Both the position numbers and the translations under genes were made by a program. Below are positions 56,066-64,000 of a stretch of DNA of 64,000 nt, in pieces. This DNA comes from Verrucomicrobiota bacterium (lineage in GTDB: Bacteria > Verrucomicrobiota > Verrucomicrobiia > Limisphaerales > J093), in the NCBI GenBank assembly GCA_027493615.1, contig JAOSKK010000005.1:1-64000 (forward strand), in the 5' to 3' direction. The first letter of the stretch is position 1, and each line of letters opens with the position of its first letter. The notes beneath the pieces were generated by a model that worked only from the letters and a program-made list of their open reading frames with translations, was not told the origin of the DNA and searched no databases.

Positions 56066-56116
56066 CCGTAGTCTCTTGTCCCTGGTCGCTGGTCTTTGGT
56101 CCCTGGTCCTTCTCCT
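56066..56116. repeat. Heptanucleotide array, inverse GGACCAA type
   Basis: GTAGTCT CTTGTCC CTGGTCG CTGGTCT TTGGTCC CTGGTCC TTCTCC; reverse-complement units of the downstream array. Confidence 0.88.
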
Positions 56117-56300
56117 CCTCTGCTTCCCACGGGCAGACTTCGTCCCCGTCAATTCGCAGAGGGCTGCGACTGATGGCGGACCGATCTCGTTCGGGCCGTT
56201 GGGTTCACGGAACTGAGTCCGCGAACGCCCTTACGGGCGAAATAGCTACAATGATACTGTCGTCAGCGGGAACGACCCCTTGAGAGGTTCGTTCCTGTCA
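56117..56300. other. Intergenic region
   Basis: No gene recognised between the heptamer array and the palindrome cluster. Confidence 0.4.
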
Positions 56301-56503
56301 GGCAGAGCCTCCTGACGTCGGCGCCTACGGGCGGTCGTGGTAGGCGACGAGGTGACGAGACTCGCGCCAGGCAGAGCCTCCTGACGTCGGCTCCTACGGG
56401 CGGATTGGGTAGGAGACGAGGTGACGAGACTCGCGCCAGGCTGAGCCTCCTGACGTCGGCTCCTACGGGCGGTCGTGGTAGGAGGCGAGGTGACGAGACT
56501 CGC
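56301..56503. repeat. Cluster of about three palindromic repeats (family A)
   Basis: Alternating arms CAGAGCCTCCTGACGTCGGC and GGTAGGAGACGAGGTGACGA in head-to-tail order with GGGCGGTCGTG or GGGCGGATTGG spacers, the densest cluster in the window. Confidence 0.9.
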
Positions 56504-56589
56504 CCAGCTCAACGCAAAGCGGCGCTGAAGCGCGACGCATTCCATACGCTTCGCGACAACGGCGGTGCGCGGATCGAGGGAGAGCAACA
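56504..56589. repeat. Interspersed repeat family B and short spacer
   Basis: AACGCAAAGCGGCGCTGAAG and CGCATTCCATACGCTTCGCG, downstream of the Wzc-like gene. Confidence 0.6.
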
Positions 56590-58902
56590 TCATATATCGG
56601 TCCGGAGGCGTTCGGGCAGGTAGTCGTGGTGACGGTTCATCACCGCAGCCACATTGGCCCGGGACTCGGCCAGCAAAGCGGCACAACGCTTCGCCTGCTC
56701 CGTGTTGGTTCGCTCGGATTCAACCACCAGAAAGGTCATGTCGAGCAAACCCGCGACCTTGGAGGTCACGCTGGTCTGGCTGACGGGTGGCATGTCGAAG
56801 ATGATGTAGTCGTAGTCGCTGGCCTTCATCTTGGGCATGAGGCTGGCGAACTTCTTCGGGACAATCCCCACCCGATTGCCCTGGGTGTCATTGAGCGAGA
56901 CGACATAGAGGTTGTCCTGGACCTGCGCCGGCTCGCGCTGTTCCTGTTCGAGGGCCTCGGTCAGGCCACAGCCCGCTTTGCCTTTGTGGAACGGATACAC
57001 CGAAGGGCCGTGCTGCGGGTTCATGTCCACGAGCAACACGTTGCCGTCGCCGGTTTCGGAAAGGGACTCCGCAAGGCCGGCGGCAACACGCGAGACACCG
57101 GCGCCGTGGTGCGTGCCCGTAACACCAACCAACTTCGGCTTGTGATGCAGTTCCTTGAACTCGAAGTACATGATCAGGCGGTCGCGCAAGGCTTCGTAGT
57201 ACGTGCGCAGCGGATCTTCGAGCGGTGCCGGGAGCTTGGAGGAGGAAGGATCGGCGGTGGCTTCGCCGTTGCCGGAAGGGGAAGGAGCGGTGCTGGCATC
57301 GGCAAGGGCCTTTCTTGGGGTGGTCTTGAGCCGACGTTGTTCGCGCTGGGCTTTGGCATGGCCGTTGCGGGCGATGTCGGGGATCAAGAGGAAGAGCGGC
57401 AGGCGAAGCTTCTGCTCGATGTCGACGGAGCGTTTGATGCGGGAGTTGAGGCCGAATTCGAGGAGGAAAGCGAGGGAGAGTCCACCGGCGAGGCCGATGC
57501 CGAGGGCGGCCATGGCTGCTTTGCGGGTCTTGTCCTGATTCATGGAAGCCGGGGTGGCGTCCTGCAGGACGTTGATATTGGCGAGGGAACTCGCGCCCAG
57601 AGACTCGTCCACCCGCGCCTGCTCGAGGCTGCTGCTGTACAGGAGGAAAGCCCGCTCTTCCTGTTGGCGTCGACGTTCGAGGTCACGAATGCGTTGCTCC
57701 ACGTCGTTGATGGCGGCCAGCTCGGCCCGCGCACGCTCCTGATAGTCCTTGAGCACTTTGATGCGCGACTCGATGGCCAGCACCTCGGTCTCTTGGGCCG
57801 CCAAGTCCGCAGACTCGAAACGACCGGGTCCCGAGGCGCTGGGCGTGGCGGGCTGGAACGCCAATCGCAGCAGGCGCGGCTCGGCCATCTCGAGCTGCTT
57901 CTTGGACTGGTCAGCACTGGCGATCAAATCCTGGATTTGCCGGACTTCCCGGCTCTCCGGGGTGAATTGGAGGCGCGCTTCCCATTCACGCGTCCGCAGC
58001 CCTTCGAGTTGGGTGAGAACGGCACGGTAATGACGTTCCTTGTCGGGGTCGAGGGGCTGTTCGACGACAGCGGGTTCGGCGTTGCTGACGGTCGTGGAGG
58101 TGGCGGCGGTCGACGGCTGGAGCTGTCCGAGGATCGTGCGGCGCTCGGCCAACTGGGCCTCGGCAGTCATGAGTTCCTGGCGGATCTTGGCCACCTGCTC
58201 ACCGATGAGGCGCTTGGATTCCTCGACCGAAGCAACGTTGGCACCGAGCTTGAGCTTCTGGAGTTCCTGCTCGGTCTGGGTCAAACGCGAGCGCATCGAG
58301 TCGGTCTGCCGGGTGAGGAAATCGTCGAAAACCCCGACGGCGCGATGCACCTCGGCATGCTTTTGGAGGTAGCTCTTGACCAGTTGACGGAGGACAGGTT
58401 GTGCAATCTCGGGGTCGGGATGGTTAAACACGACACGGATAACGCTGCTCCGGCGTGGGACGTCGAGTTCGATGCCGCGAAGGATCGCGCCCGCAGCCGC
58501 GAAGCGGTTGGTGCCGCCGCCAAGCCTGGCGAGGATGCGCTCGGGACCAACCAGATCGGCCACCTCGACCGCGAGGTCGCGGCTGGTGATGATCTCGAGC
58601 TCGGAGTTGATGATGTTCTCTCCCCGGGCATCGGGAGACTTGACGTCCCCCTGGGCACCGAGACTGGCGTCGAAGGCTTTGGAGTCACGGACGTAACGGA
58701 CGAGGAGCTTGGCCTCGGACTGGTAGCTGCCTCCGTGAAACACCCAGATCCCGGCGGCAGCACAGACGCCGAGGAGGGCCGAGAGGACGATCTTCCACTT
58801 GTGCCGGAAAAGGATGTAGTAGATGTCGCCCAGCTTGATCCCAGGCGGCGGCGATTCGGGCGGGCGGACGGGGACCGGTCTGGCTTCGGCGGGATTATTC
58901 AT
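56590..58902 (-). CDS. Wzc-like polysaccharide co-polymerase/pseudo-tyrosine kinase
   Basis: 770 aa. The N-terminal Wzz domain has helix KWKIVLSALLGVCAAAGIWV and a long periplasmic coiled coil (residues about 210-450). The second membrane helix is AAMAALGIGLAGGLSLAFLL. The C-terminal CpsD-like domain has VLLVDMNPQHGP (Walker A') and DYDYIIFDMPPVSQT (Walker B), but the Walker A is GTHHGAGVSR, lacking the Lys, and there is no Tyr cluster at the C-terminus (HHDYLPERLRTDI). It probably controls chain length and export without canonical kinase activity. ATG 58902 is preferred because upstream residues translate a tandem repeat. Confidence 0.85.
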   Translation of the reverse strand: MNNPAEARPVPVRPPESPPPGIKLGDIYYILFRHKWKIVLSALLGVCAAAGIWVFHGGSYQSEAKLLVRYVRDSKAFDASLGAQGDVKSPDARGENIINSELEIITSRDLAVEVADLVGPERILARLGGGTNRFAAAGAILRGIELDVPRRSSVIRVVFNHPDPEIAQPVLRQLVKSYLQKHAEVHRAVGVFDDFLTRQTDSMRSRLTQTEQELQKLKLGANVASVEESKRLIGEQVAKIRQELMTAEAQLAERRTILGQLQPSTAATSTTVSNAEPAVVEQPLDPDKERHYRAVLTQLEGLRTREWEARLQFTPESREVRQIQDLIASADQSKKQLEMAEPRLLRLAFQPATPSASGPGRFESADLAAQETEVLAIESRIKVLKDYQERARAELAAINDVEQRIRDLERRRQQEERAFLLYSSSLEQARVDESLGASSLANINVLQDATPASMNQDKTRKAAMAALGIGLAGGLSLAFLLEFGLNSRIKRSVDIEQKLRLPLFLLIPDIARNGHAKAQREQRRLKTTPRKALADASTAPSPSGNGEATADPSSSKLPAPLEDPLRTYYEALRDRLIMYFEFKELHHKPKLVGVTGTHHGAGVSRVAAGLAESLSETGDGNVLLVDMNPQHGPSVYPFHKGKAGCGLTEALEQEQREPAQVQDNLYVVSLNDTQGNRVGIVPKKFASLMPKMKASDYDYIIFDMPPVSQTSVTSKVAGLLDMTFLVVESERTNTEQAKRCAALLAESRANVAAVMNRHHDYLPERLRTDI

Positions 58903-58914
58903 GGGAGGCAGCCG

Positions 58915-59060
58915 TGAACCGGGGGTGCAGGCTGGAAGCCCGCACCACAATTGGGCGAGAGGAGGTTGGAGGCGCGCACCACAGTGGGGCGAGTGCAGGC
59001 TGGAAGCCCGCACCACAACGAGGGCGGTGGCGGGCGGGAAGCCTGGACCAGAACGAGGAT
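58915..59060. repeat. Imperfect tandem repeat around GGCTGGAAGCCCGCACCACA
   Basis: Four diverged copies of GCAGGCTGGAAGCCCGCACC-type units about 33-37 bp apart, between the FemAB-like stop and the Wzc-like start. Confidence 0.8.
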
Positions 59061-59073
59061 GGAAATGGGTGCG

Positions 59074-60502
59074 TCACGTCAGATGGGGGTAAAGGCAGGC
59101 GCCGAGCCAGCGCAGGACGGGGATGGGCAGACGGCGGAACAGGGCCGTGTGCCAACCGGTGCTCCGATCCCGGCCAACGAGGAACTGGTCGTGACGCAGG
59201 TCGTAGTTGACGTACGCGATCGTGGTCTCGGTTGCGCCCCAGCCGAGCTTGTAGCGGCGCAGTCCGGACTGGTCGAGGGACGTGCGACCAAGGTCGAGCG
59301 TCTGGAAGCCGCGCTCGGCGTAATGCCGGATCGCGGTCCAAAGCACCAAGTTGTTGGCGCGCAGTTCGAGGTTCGCTTCATCAGACGCACCGAATTTATA
59401 CAGTGCCTGTCGGAAACTTCGAAGAAAAACAGCGCCGGCGACAGGTCGGCCCTGGTGGTAGGCCAGGAAGATCTCGCCCAGATCGCGTTCGATGAGGTGG
59501 CGGTGGAGGTTGTGGAAGAACGAGATCGGCTGCGGAGGCAGCCCGTGCTTCTTCCGGGTCCGGCAGTGGAGGTCGTAATAGATCTCGACGGCTTCACGCG
59601 ATTGTTCCCGGCGCACTTCAAGCCCCGCGCGCTCGGCCTTGCGAATGGCACGCCGGACGGCGCTGTCGAGACGTGCGCATAGAACCCGTTCGTCCGGAAT
59701 CAGATCAAGCGTGTGCCGGTAGAAACGGAGCGAAGCCGGGGCCGAAGGCCAGAAGGCTTCGGTGCCGCCACGACATTCGACGGTCCGCCAGCGGCGGGTG
59801 CGAGCGATGGCGAGGAGGGCCGAAGGGGAAGGGCGAAGGGGAAGGGCGAAGGGGGAAGTTCGGAGTTCGGAGTTCGAGGTCGGAGGTGCCTCGGCCTTCA
59901 GCCTTCGGCTTTCGGCCTTCGCTCTTTACGTCTGTCCCGCGGTCTGTGGTCCGTGGTCCCGTGGTCCCGCGGTCTCGAATGAGCGGTGCGACGTGATCTG
60001 TGAAGGGGAGCGAAACGCCACGGCGGCCGGTGAGGAGGCTCGAACATTCCATGACCGGCAGGAGCGCGGTCGGGGCGTCGGGATCGCCGAAGGCGAGGTG
60101 GACGGGTTTGAACCCGTAGGTGTCTTCGAGGACCGCGGCCCAGGCGGCGGTGTGGAAGACGGTGGCGTCGGGAAAGGCCTCGAGCCAGGTGTCCCAGCGC
60201 AGGTCGGTGCGTGGGTTGATGATGCGAAAAGCGGGTGGAGCAGGCTGGAGCTCGGGCGAGGAAATGTCGACCTCGGAGACTCGCGGGGTGGAGGAGAGCT
60301 CGGTGGGAGCAGGCGGGACACCTGCACCAGATGGATCGGGGAAAGCGGTCCTGACCTCGCAGCTACGGCCGGTCGGGCTGGGTTCTTGTCGCCGTGTGAG
60401 GGTGCTCGGACCACAGCGAGCGACAACGCCGTCCGAATAGCCGGTCAGAGTCGGCCAGTCGGGTCGGGGCGAGGTAGCGGATGCTGTGGCGTTGACGGTC
60501 AT
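59074..60502 (-). pseudogene. FemAB/GNAT-like protein interrupted by a heptamer array
   Basis: N-terminal half: FRIINPRTDLRWDTWLEAFP, DATVFHTAAWAAVLEDTYGF, PVMECSSLLTGRRGVSLPFT and DHVAPLI. About 160 bp of array (59818-59978) follows. The protein then resumes in another frame: RRWRTVECRGGTEAFWPSAP, LDLIPDERVLCARLDSAVRR, REQSREAVEIYYDLHCRTRK, EIFLAYHQGRPVAGAVFLRS and GFQTLDLGRTSLDQSGLRRY. Relatives have these halves adjacent. The start may be downstream of 60502. A paralogue lies at 44.3 kb. Confidence 0.75.
59818..59978. repeat. Composite heptanucleotide arrays inside the FemAB-like gene
   Basis: Three blocks: GGCGAAG/GGGGAAG with TTCGGAG units (59818-59890), inverse GGCCTTC/AGCCTTC/GGCTTTC units (59892-59922), and GGTCTGT/GGTCCGT/GGTCCCG units (59940-59975). 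No gene lies within. Confidence 0.88.
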
Positions 60503-60537
60503 GCCGCGGGGGAGAACGGGGGCGGGTTGATGAGGGT

Positions 60538-60623
60538 GAGTCTCGTGACCTCGACTCCTACGGGGACAAGAGTGAAGTATAGATCGGTCCTCATGGCGTG
60601 AGCCTCCTCACGTCGGCTGCTAC
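60538..60623. repeat. Palindromic interspersed repeat, split arms (family A)
   Basis: GTGAGTCTCGTGACCTCGAC to CTCCTAC (60538-60561) and AGCCTCCTCACGTCGGCTGC to CTAC (60601-60623), separated by 40 bp. The aminotransferase stop codon (60620-60622) lies inside the second arm. Confidence 0.8.
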
Positions 60624-61870
60624 AGTCGTGGGGATTGTGATGACACATGCACCCGGTGTCCATCGGTGGATTCCCTAAGAACGGTTGCGGTCAGAGACAG
60701 GGGTTTGAGCGCCAATTCCGTTCGCGCCACGCGGGATTCAGCCGCAGGAACCATCACCCGGGAACGGGCCGCCAGGCACTTCTTCAATTCGCGGGCCACC
60801 GTCTCGATCTGGCTCCCGGTCAGCTCGGGGAACATCGGCAGCGACAGCACTTCATCGGCACACTGCTCGGTCACCGGGAAGGCGCCGCGTTCGAGTCCCA
60901 ACGAGCGATACGCCGCCTGGAGATGCACGGGGATCGGGTAATGGATGCCGCAGGCGACACCGCACTCGGCCATTTCCTTCAGGATCCGGTCGCGATCCGG
61001 CACCCGGACGACAAACAGGTGGTAGACATGGCGGCTGTCGGGACGTTCGCGCGGCAGGATGAGGTCGGGCACCCCGTTCAGGAGCGAACGATAATGCTCG
61101 GCGTGCTGGCGGCGCGCCCGGTTGTAGGCCTCGAGGTGCTTGAGCTTGATCTCGAGGACGGCGCCCTGGATGCCGTCCATGCGCGCGTTCCAACCGACGA
61201 CGTCGTGGTAGTATTTCCGGGCCTGGCCGTGATCGCGCAGCATCTGGATCTTGCGGGCCAGTTCCTCGTTGTCGGTCACGACCGCGCCCCCTTCGCCGAA
61301 GGCACCGAGGTTCTTGCCGGGATAGAAGCTGAAGCAACCGATATCGCCGAGGGACCCCGCGCGCTTGGTGTGGTAGGTCGCACCATGGGCCTGGCAGGCG
61401 TCTTCGACCACCCAGATCCCGTGGCGGCGGGCAATCTTGAGGATCGGGTCCATGTCAGCCGTCTGGCCGTAGAGATGGACCGGGATGATGGCGCGCGTGC
61501 GCCGGTTGACGGCGATCTCGAGCTCGAGCGGGTCCATCGTGTACGTGGACTTGTCGATGTCGACGAACACGGGTTTGGCCCCGGTGTAGGTGATGGCCTC
61601 GACGGTGGCCATGAAGGTCATGGGGGTGGTGATGACCTCGTCACCCGGGCCCACGCCCAAGGCGAGCAACGCCAGCCAGAGGGCATCGGTGCCGGTGCCC
61701 ACGGCGACGCCGTGGCGGGCGCCGCAGTACGCGGCGAACTCCTGCTCAAACCGGCTGACGAAGGGGCCCCCGGCGAAGGCGCTTGCGTCGACAACAGCTT
61801 CGAAAGCCTCGGTCAACTCGCCGCGCAAAGGGGCATGGTGCAGACGCAGATCCAAAAAGGGAACATTCAT
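60620..61870 (-). CDS. DegT/DnrJ/EryC1/StrS aminotransferase (WbpE-like)
   Basis: 416 aa. MNVPFLDLRLHHAPLRGELT, GTGTDALWLALLALGVGPGD, IWVVEDACQAHGATYHTKRA and GCFSFYPGKNLGAFGEGGAV (S-x-x-P-x-K, PLP lysine), then DSRHVYHLFVVRVPDRDRIL. With the acetyltransferase and dehydrogenase genes next door it resembles the WbpB/E/D route to 2,3-diacetamido-uronic acids. The last 40 or so residues exceed family length and end in a palindromic repeat. Confidence 0.9.
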   Translation of the reverse strand: MNVPFLDLRLHHAPLRGELTEAFEAVVDASAFAGGPFVSRFEQEFAAYCGARHGVAVGTGTDALWLALLALGVGPGDEVITTPMTFMATVEAITYTGAKPVFVDIDKSTYTMDPLELEIAVNRRTRAIIPVHLYGQTADMDPILKIARRHGIWVVEDACQAHGATYHTKRAGSLGDIGCFSFYPGKNLGAFGEGGAVVTDNEELARKIQMLRDHGQARKYYHDVVGWNARMDGIQGAVLEIKLKHLEAYNRARRQHAEHYRSLLNGVPDLILPRERPDSRHVYHLFVVRVPDRDRILKEMAECGVACGIHYPIPVHLQAAYRSLGLERGAFPVTEQCADEVLSLPMFPELTGSQIETVARELKKCLAARSRVMVPAAESRVARTELALKPLSLTATVLRESTDGHRVHVSSQSPRL

Positions 61871-61923
61871 GATGACAAAGGGTTAAACGACCAGGAACAC
61901 AAGAACGAACCAGCACTGAACCG

Positions 61924-62472
61924 TCAGGCAACGAGGGGAACAACACGACCATTCACGGGCAACGGTTTCCCGCCACCGGCGCCGGGCTCGATCCGGCGCA
62001 ACACCCGGGCCGGGTTGCCGGCCACCACGGTGTAAGCCGGGACGTCCCGGGTCACGACACTGCCGGCACCGACCAACGCAAACTCGCCAATGGTCACGCC
62101 ACACAGCAGGGTGGTGCCGGAGCCGATGGAGGCTCCGCGTTTGACCAGCGTGGGGCGGCATTCCCAGTCCGCCTCGGTTTGCAGTTGGCCGTTGCCGGCC
62201 GTGGCGCGTGGGTAAAGGTCGTTGATGAACGTCACATTGTGCCCGACGAAGACTTCGTCCTCGATGGTCACTCCTTCGCAGATGAACGTGTGGCTTGAGA
62301 TCTTGCAGCGCCGGCCGATCCGGGCGCCCTTCTGGACCTCGACAAACGTGCCGATCTTGGATTCGTCCCCCACCTCGCATCCGTACAGGTTGGTAAACCC
62401 GAAGATGCGGACGTTGCGCCCCAACTTCACGTCGGGCGCGATCAAGCGAAACGGATGAGCGTTCTGCTCCAT
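61924..62472 (-). CDS. Left-handed beta-helix sugar N-acetyltransferase (WbpD-like)
   Basis: 182 aa from MEQNAHPFRLIAPDVKLGRN. Hexapeptide repeats: VRIFGFTNLYGCEVGDESKI, GTFVEVQKGARIGRRCKISS, FICEGVTIEDEVFVGHNVTF and VKRGASIGSGTTLLCGVTIG with GSVVTRDVPAYTVVAGNPAR. It probably acetylates the 3-amino group made by the adjacent aminotransferase. Confidence 0.9.
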   Translation of the reverse strand: MEQNAHPFRLIAPDVKLGRNVRIFGFTNLYGCEVGDESKIGTFVEVQKGARIGRRCKISSHTFICEGVTIEDEVFVGHNVTFINDLYPRATAGNGQLQTEADWECRPTLVKRGASIGSGTTLLCGVTIGEFALVGAGSVVTRDVPAYTVVAGNPARVLRRIEPGAGGGKPLPVNGRVVPLVA

Positions 62473-62506
62473 AGGTCCTCCTTGACGCGGATCCGATGTC
62501 GTCAGC

Positions 62507-63706
62507 CTACGGGGTCGTGGTGAACACGGGCCGGACCTTGCCGTTGGCCAGGCCGGACTTGCCGTTGCGCGCGCCAGCCTTTCCGTTGGCCGAGGCGGCC
62601 TTGCCGTTGGCGACGACCACCTTGCGGTGGCCATTGCCATTCCGGCCGTTGTGACCGTTGCCGGAAACGACCTGTGGCGCGGGAGCAGGGTCGAAGGTAA
62701 CTGGCGCCCCCTGTTCCTTCAGCGACCGGCTCGAAGCTTCGAGGATACGAACCATCTCAAGGGCCTGGCGCCCGTCGGACAGCGGGCGGTTGCCCGTCCG
62801 GATGCAGTCCAGGAAATGCTGGCATTCGACCTTGAGCGGCTCTTCCTGTTTGAGGTAGGGCGAGTAGACGTCGCCGTAATGGTACGAGTAATGGAACTCG
62901 GCGAACGTATCGTAGTGCGGCGGGCGCTCGACGCGGGTGTCGAAGATCCGGATTTTCTCGAGGCTGGCGAGGTCGTCGTAAACGATCATGCGGCGGCTGC
63001 CGACGATGGTCATTTCGCGGACCTTGCGCGGGTCGAGCCAACTACTCTGGATCATGGCGGAGCGTTCCTTGCGGAACTGCAGGCAAAGGGAGGTGACGTC
63101 CTCGATACCCGGCGTGACGTGGGCACTGCCGCGGCAGTTCACGCTGAGCGGTGTCTCCTCGAGGATGTAGAGGATGATCGAGATGTCGTGCGGCGCGAGG
63201 TCCCACGTCACATTGATGTCCTTCTGGTACAGGCCCAGGTTCAGGCGGCGCGACGCGATGTAGCGGATGTCGCCGATGTCGCCCTGCTCGACGATCTCCT
63301 TGATGCGCCGGACGGGGGACGAATAGAGGAAGGTGTGACCGACCATGAGGGTCAAGCCGCGTTTGTCGCTTTCGGCGATCAGGTCCTGGCACTCGGCGAC
63401 GGATCGGGCGAGGGGTTTCTCGACAAAGACATGCTTGCCGGCTTGGAGCGCGGCCAACGCGAGCCGGTGGTGGGTACCGACGGGCGTGGCGATGACGATG
63501 GCGTCGAGTTGCTTGCTTTCCAGCAGTTGCTCGAAGCGGGTGGTGGCCTCGACCTCGGGGTAGAGGGACTTGATGTGCCGCAGTCGCTGTTCGTCGCGGT
63601 CACAGACGAGCTTGAGCCGGCAATCGGGTAAGGCTCGGAGGTTGCGGATCAGGTTGGGCCCCCAGTAACCGCACCCAACCACTCCGACGTTAACGGGTTG
63701 ATTCAT
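62507..63706 (-). CDS. Gfo/Idh/MocA sugar dehydrogenase (WbpB-like) with NGK-repeat tail
   Basis: 399 aa. VNVGVVGCGYWGPNLIRNLR, HVFVEKPLARSVAECQDLIA, SRRLNLGLYQKDINVTWDLA with PHDISIILYIL. It likely oxidises C3 of a UDP-sugar for the following aminotransferase. The last 55 residues are an unusual low-complexity Asn-Gly-Lys tail (NGHNGRNGNGHRKVVVANGK and further ANGK/RNGK units) not found in the catalytic family. The start overlaps the sugar-transferase stop. Confidence 0.9.
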   Translation of the reverse strand: MNQPVNVGVVGCGYWGPNLIRNLRALPDCRLKLVCDRDEQRLRHIKSLYPEVEATTRFEQLLESKQLDAIVIATPVGTHHRLALAALQAGKHVFVEKPLARSVAECQDLIAESDKRGLTLMVGHTFLYSSPVRRIKEIVEQGDIGDIRYIASRRLNLGLYQKDINVTWDLAPHDISIILYILEETPLSVNCRGSAHVTPGIEDVTSLCLQFRKERSAMIQSSWLDPRKVREMTIVGSRRMIVYDDLASLEKIRIFDTRVERPPHYDTFAEFHYSYHYGDVYSPYLKQEEPLKVECQHFLDCIRTGNRPLSDGRQALEMVRILEASSRSLKEQGAPVTFDPAPAPQVVSGNGHNGRNGNGHRKVVVANGKAASANGKAGARNGKSGLANGKVRPVFTTTP

Positions 63707-64000
63707 ACGTCCTTGGTGATAACAGAGGTGATACTGCAGCGTCCGACACGGCGGGCACCAACGATTGTGTATCGCTGACGCCTTTCTCCTTCGAGTCGCC
63801 GGATGCCCCGTCCCGCTGTCCCTTCAACCCCTCGAGCATTTGCCCGAGCATGACGAACGGGGTCCGCAACACGATGGAAAAATCGAGGAGCAGGGACTGG
63901 CGCCGGACGTAATCGATGTCCAGATCGACCATTTGGTCGAAGCTGGTCCGGTTCTTGCCTTTGACCTGCCAGAGCCCGGTGAGGCCGGGCAGCGCGTTGA
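63690..64000 (-). CDS. Initiating bacterial sugar transferase, C-terminal part (cut by window end)
   Basis: The visible 100 or so codons read NALPGLTGLWQVKGKNRTSF, DQMVDLDIDYVRRQSLLLDF and SIVLRTPFVMLGQ, the conserved C-terminus of the WcaJ/WbaP-type polyprenyl-phosphate sugar transferases (GLTGLWQV motif). It is followed by a 50-residue Ser/Asp-rich tail. It would start the lipid-linked repeat unit of this cluster. The 5' end lies beyond 64000. Confidence 0.9.
   Translation of the reverse strand, partial: NALPGLTGLWQVKGKNRTSFDQMVDLDIDYVRRQSLLLDFSIVLRTPFVMLGQMLEGLKGQRDGASGDSKEKGVSDTQSLVPAVSDAAVSPLLSPRTYESTR

Noticed and set aside
50244..56116. Diversity-generating retroelement (Avd-like proteins present)
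   Set aside because: No reverse transcriptase and no adenine-mutated template/variable repeat pair seen in the window.
56626..58917. 763-codon open frame on the plus strand
   Set aside because: Antisense shadow of the Wzc-like gene; Gly/Val/Leu-rich without motifs.
60647..62035. 462-codon open frame on the plus strand
   Set aside because: Antisense to the DegT aminotransferase, which has all catalytic motifs.

Overview
This 64 kb, GC-rich window looks like the chromosome of a Verrucomicrobiota-type bacterium (Pedosphaera/Limisphaera-like). That is an inference from the gene set and repeats; no rRNA or ribosomal protein gene is present. Its core is an exopolysaccharide/exosortase region, almost all on the minus strand, interrupted by insertion sequences, toxin-antitoxin (TA) debris and several families of short repeats.

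Layout. 1-4.8 kb: an IS21-like element (ParB-like gene, istA, istB, Toprim/primase-like gene) with a perfect 20-bp inverted repeat at 1-20 and 4761-4780. 4.8-6.5 kb: a phage-like remnant, tRNA-Asn(GUU) with terminator, and a DUF6788-like gene. 6.8-17.6 kb: a PEP-CTERM/exosortase regulatory and processing cluster: Wza-like lipoprotein, PrsR, PrsK, PrsT, exosortase, beta-barrel outer-membrane protein, YdcF-like protein. 17.6-25.3 kb: an accessory island with three nucleotidyltransferase/HEPN modules in different states of decay, an intact Phd/PemK pair, a truncated MazF pair, an IS4-like element inside a HEPN remnant, a ~700-nt structured non-coding element and many repeats. 25.4-47.6 kb: a long polysaccharide operon (glycosyltransferases, Gfo/Idh oxidoreductases, epimerase, parallel beta-helix protein, TupA-like ATP-grasp enzyme, Wzx-like flippase, MBOAT acylase plus SGNH partner, O-antigen ligase, FemAB-like and DegT enzymes, deacetylase), split by a second IS at 37.9-39.7 kb. 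47.6-56.5 kb: more sugar-processing genes mixed with four-helix-bundle genes, TA pairs, a Uma2 gene and heptanucleotide arrays. 56.6-64 kb: a Wzc-like chain-length protein, FemAB-like protein, and a DegT, acetyltransferase, dehydrogenase set (WbpE/D/B-like) ending in an initiating sugar transferase cut by the window edge.

Working model. The sugar transferase starts lipid-linked repeat units. Glycosyltransferases and amino-sugar enzymes extend and decorate them, Wzx/Wzy/Wzc/Wza-like proteins export and polymerise them, and the exosortase with PrsK/PrsR couples surface-protein sorting to this matrix.

Two things shape the reading. First, more than fifteen genes are broken by single-base changes, most in G/C (some A/T) runs, and one inserted or deleted base restores the protein. 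This looks more like homopolymer sequencing error than mass pseudogenisation, so such genes are given full-length spans here. Second, degenerate tandem arrays of 7-bp units bracket three four-helix-bundle genes, sit directly upstream of several TA operons, and lie inside two coding genes. This heptamer/four-helix-bundle association is the best candidate for an under-described mobile system in the window.
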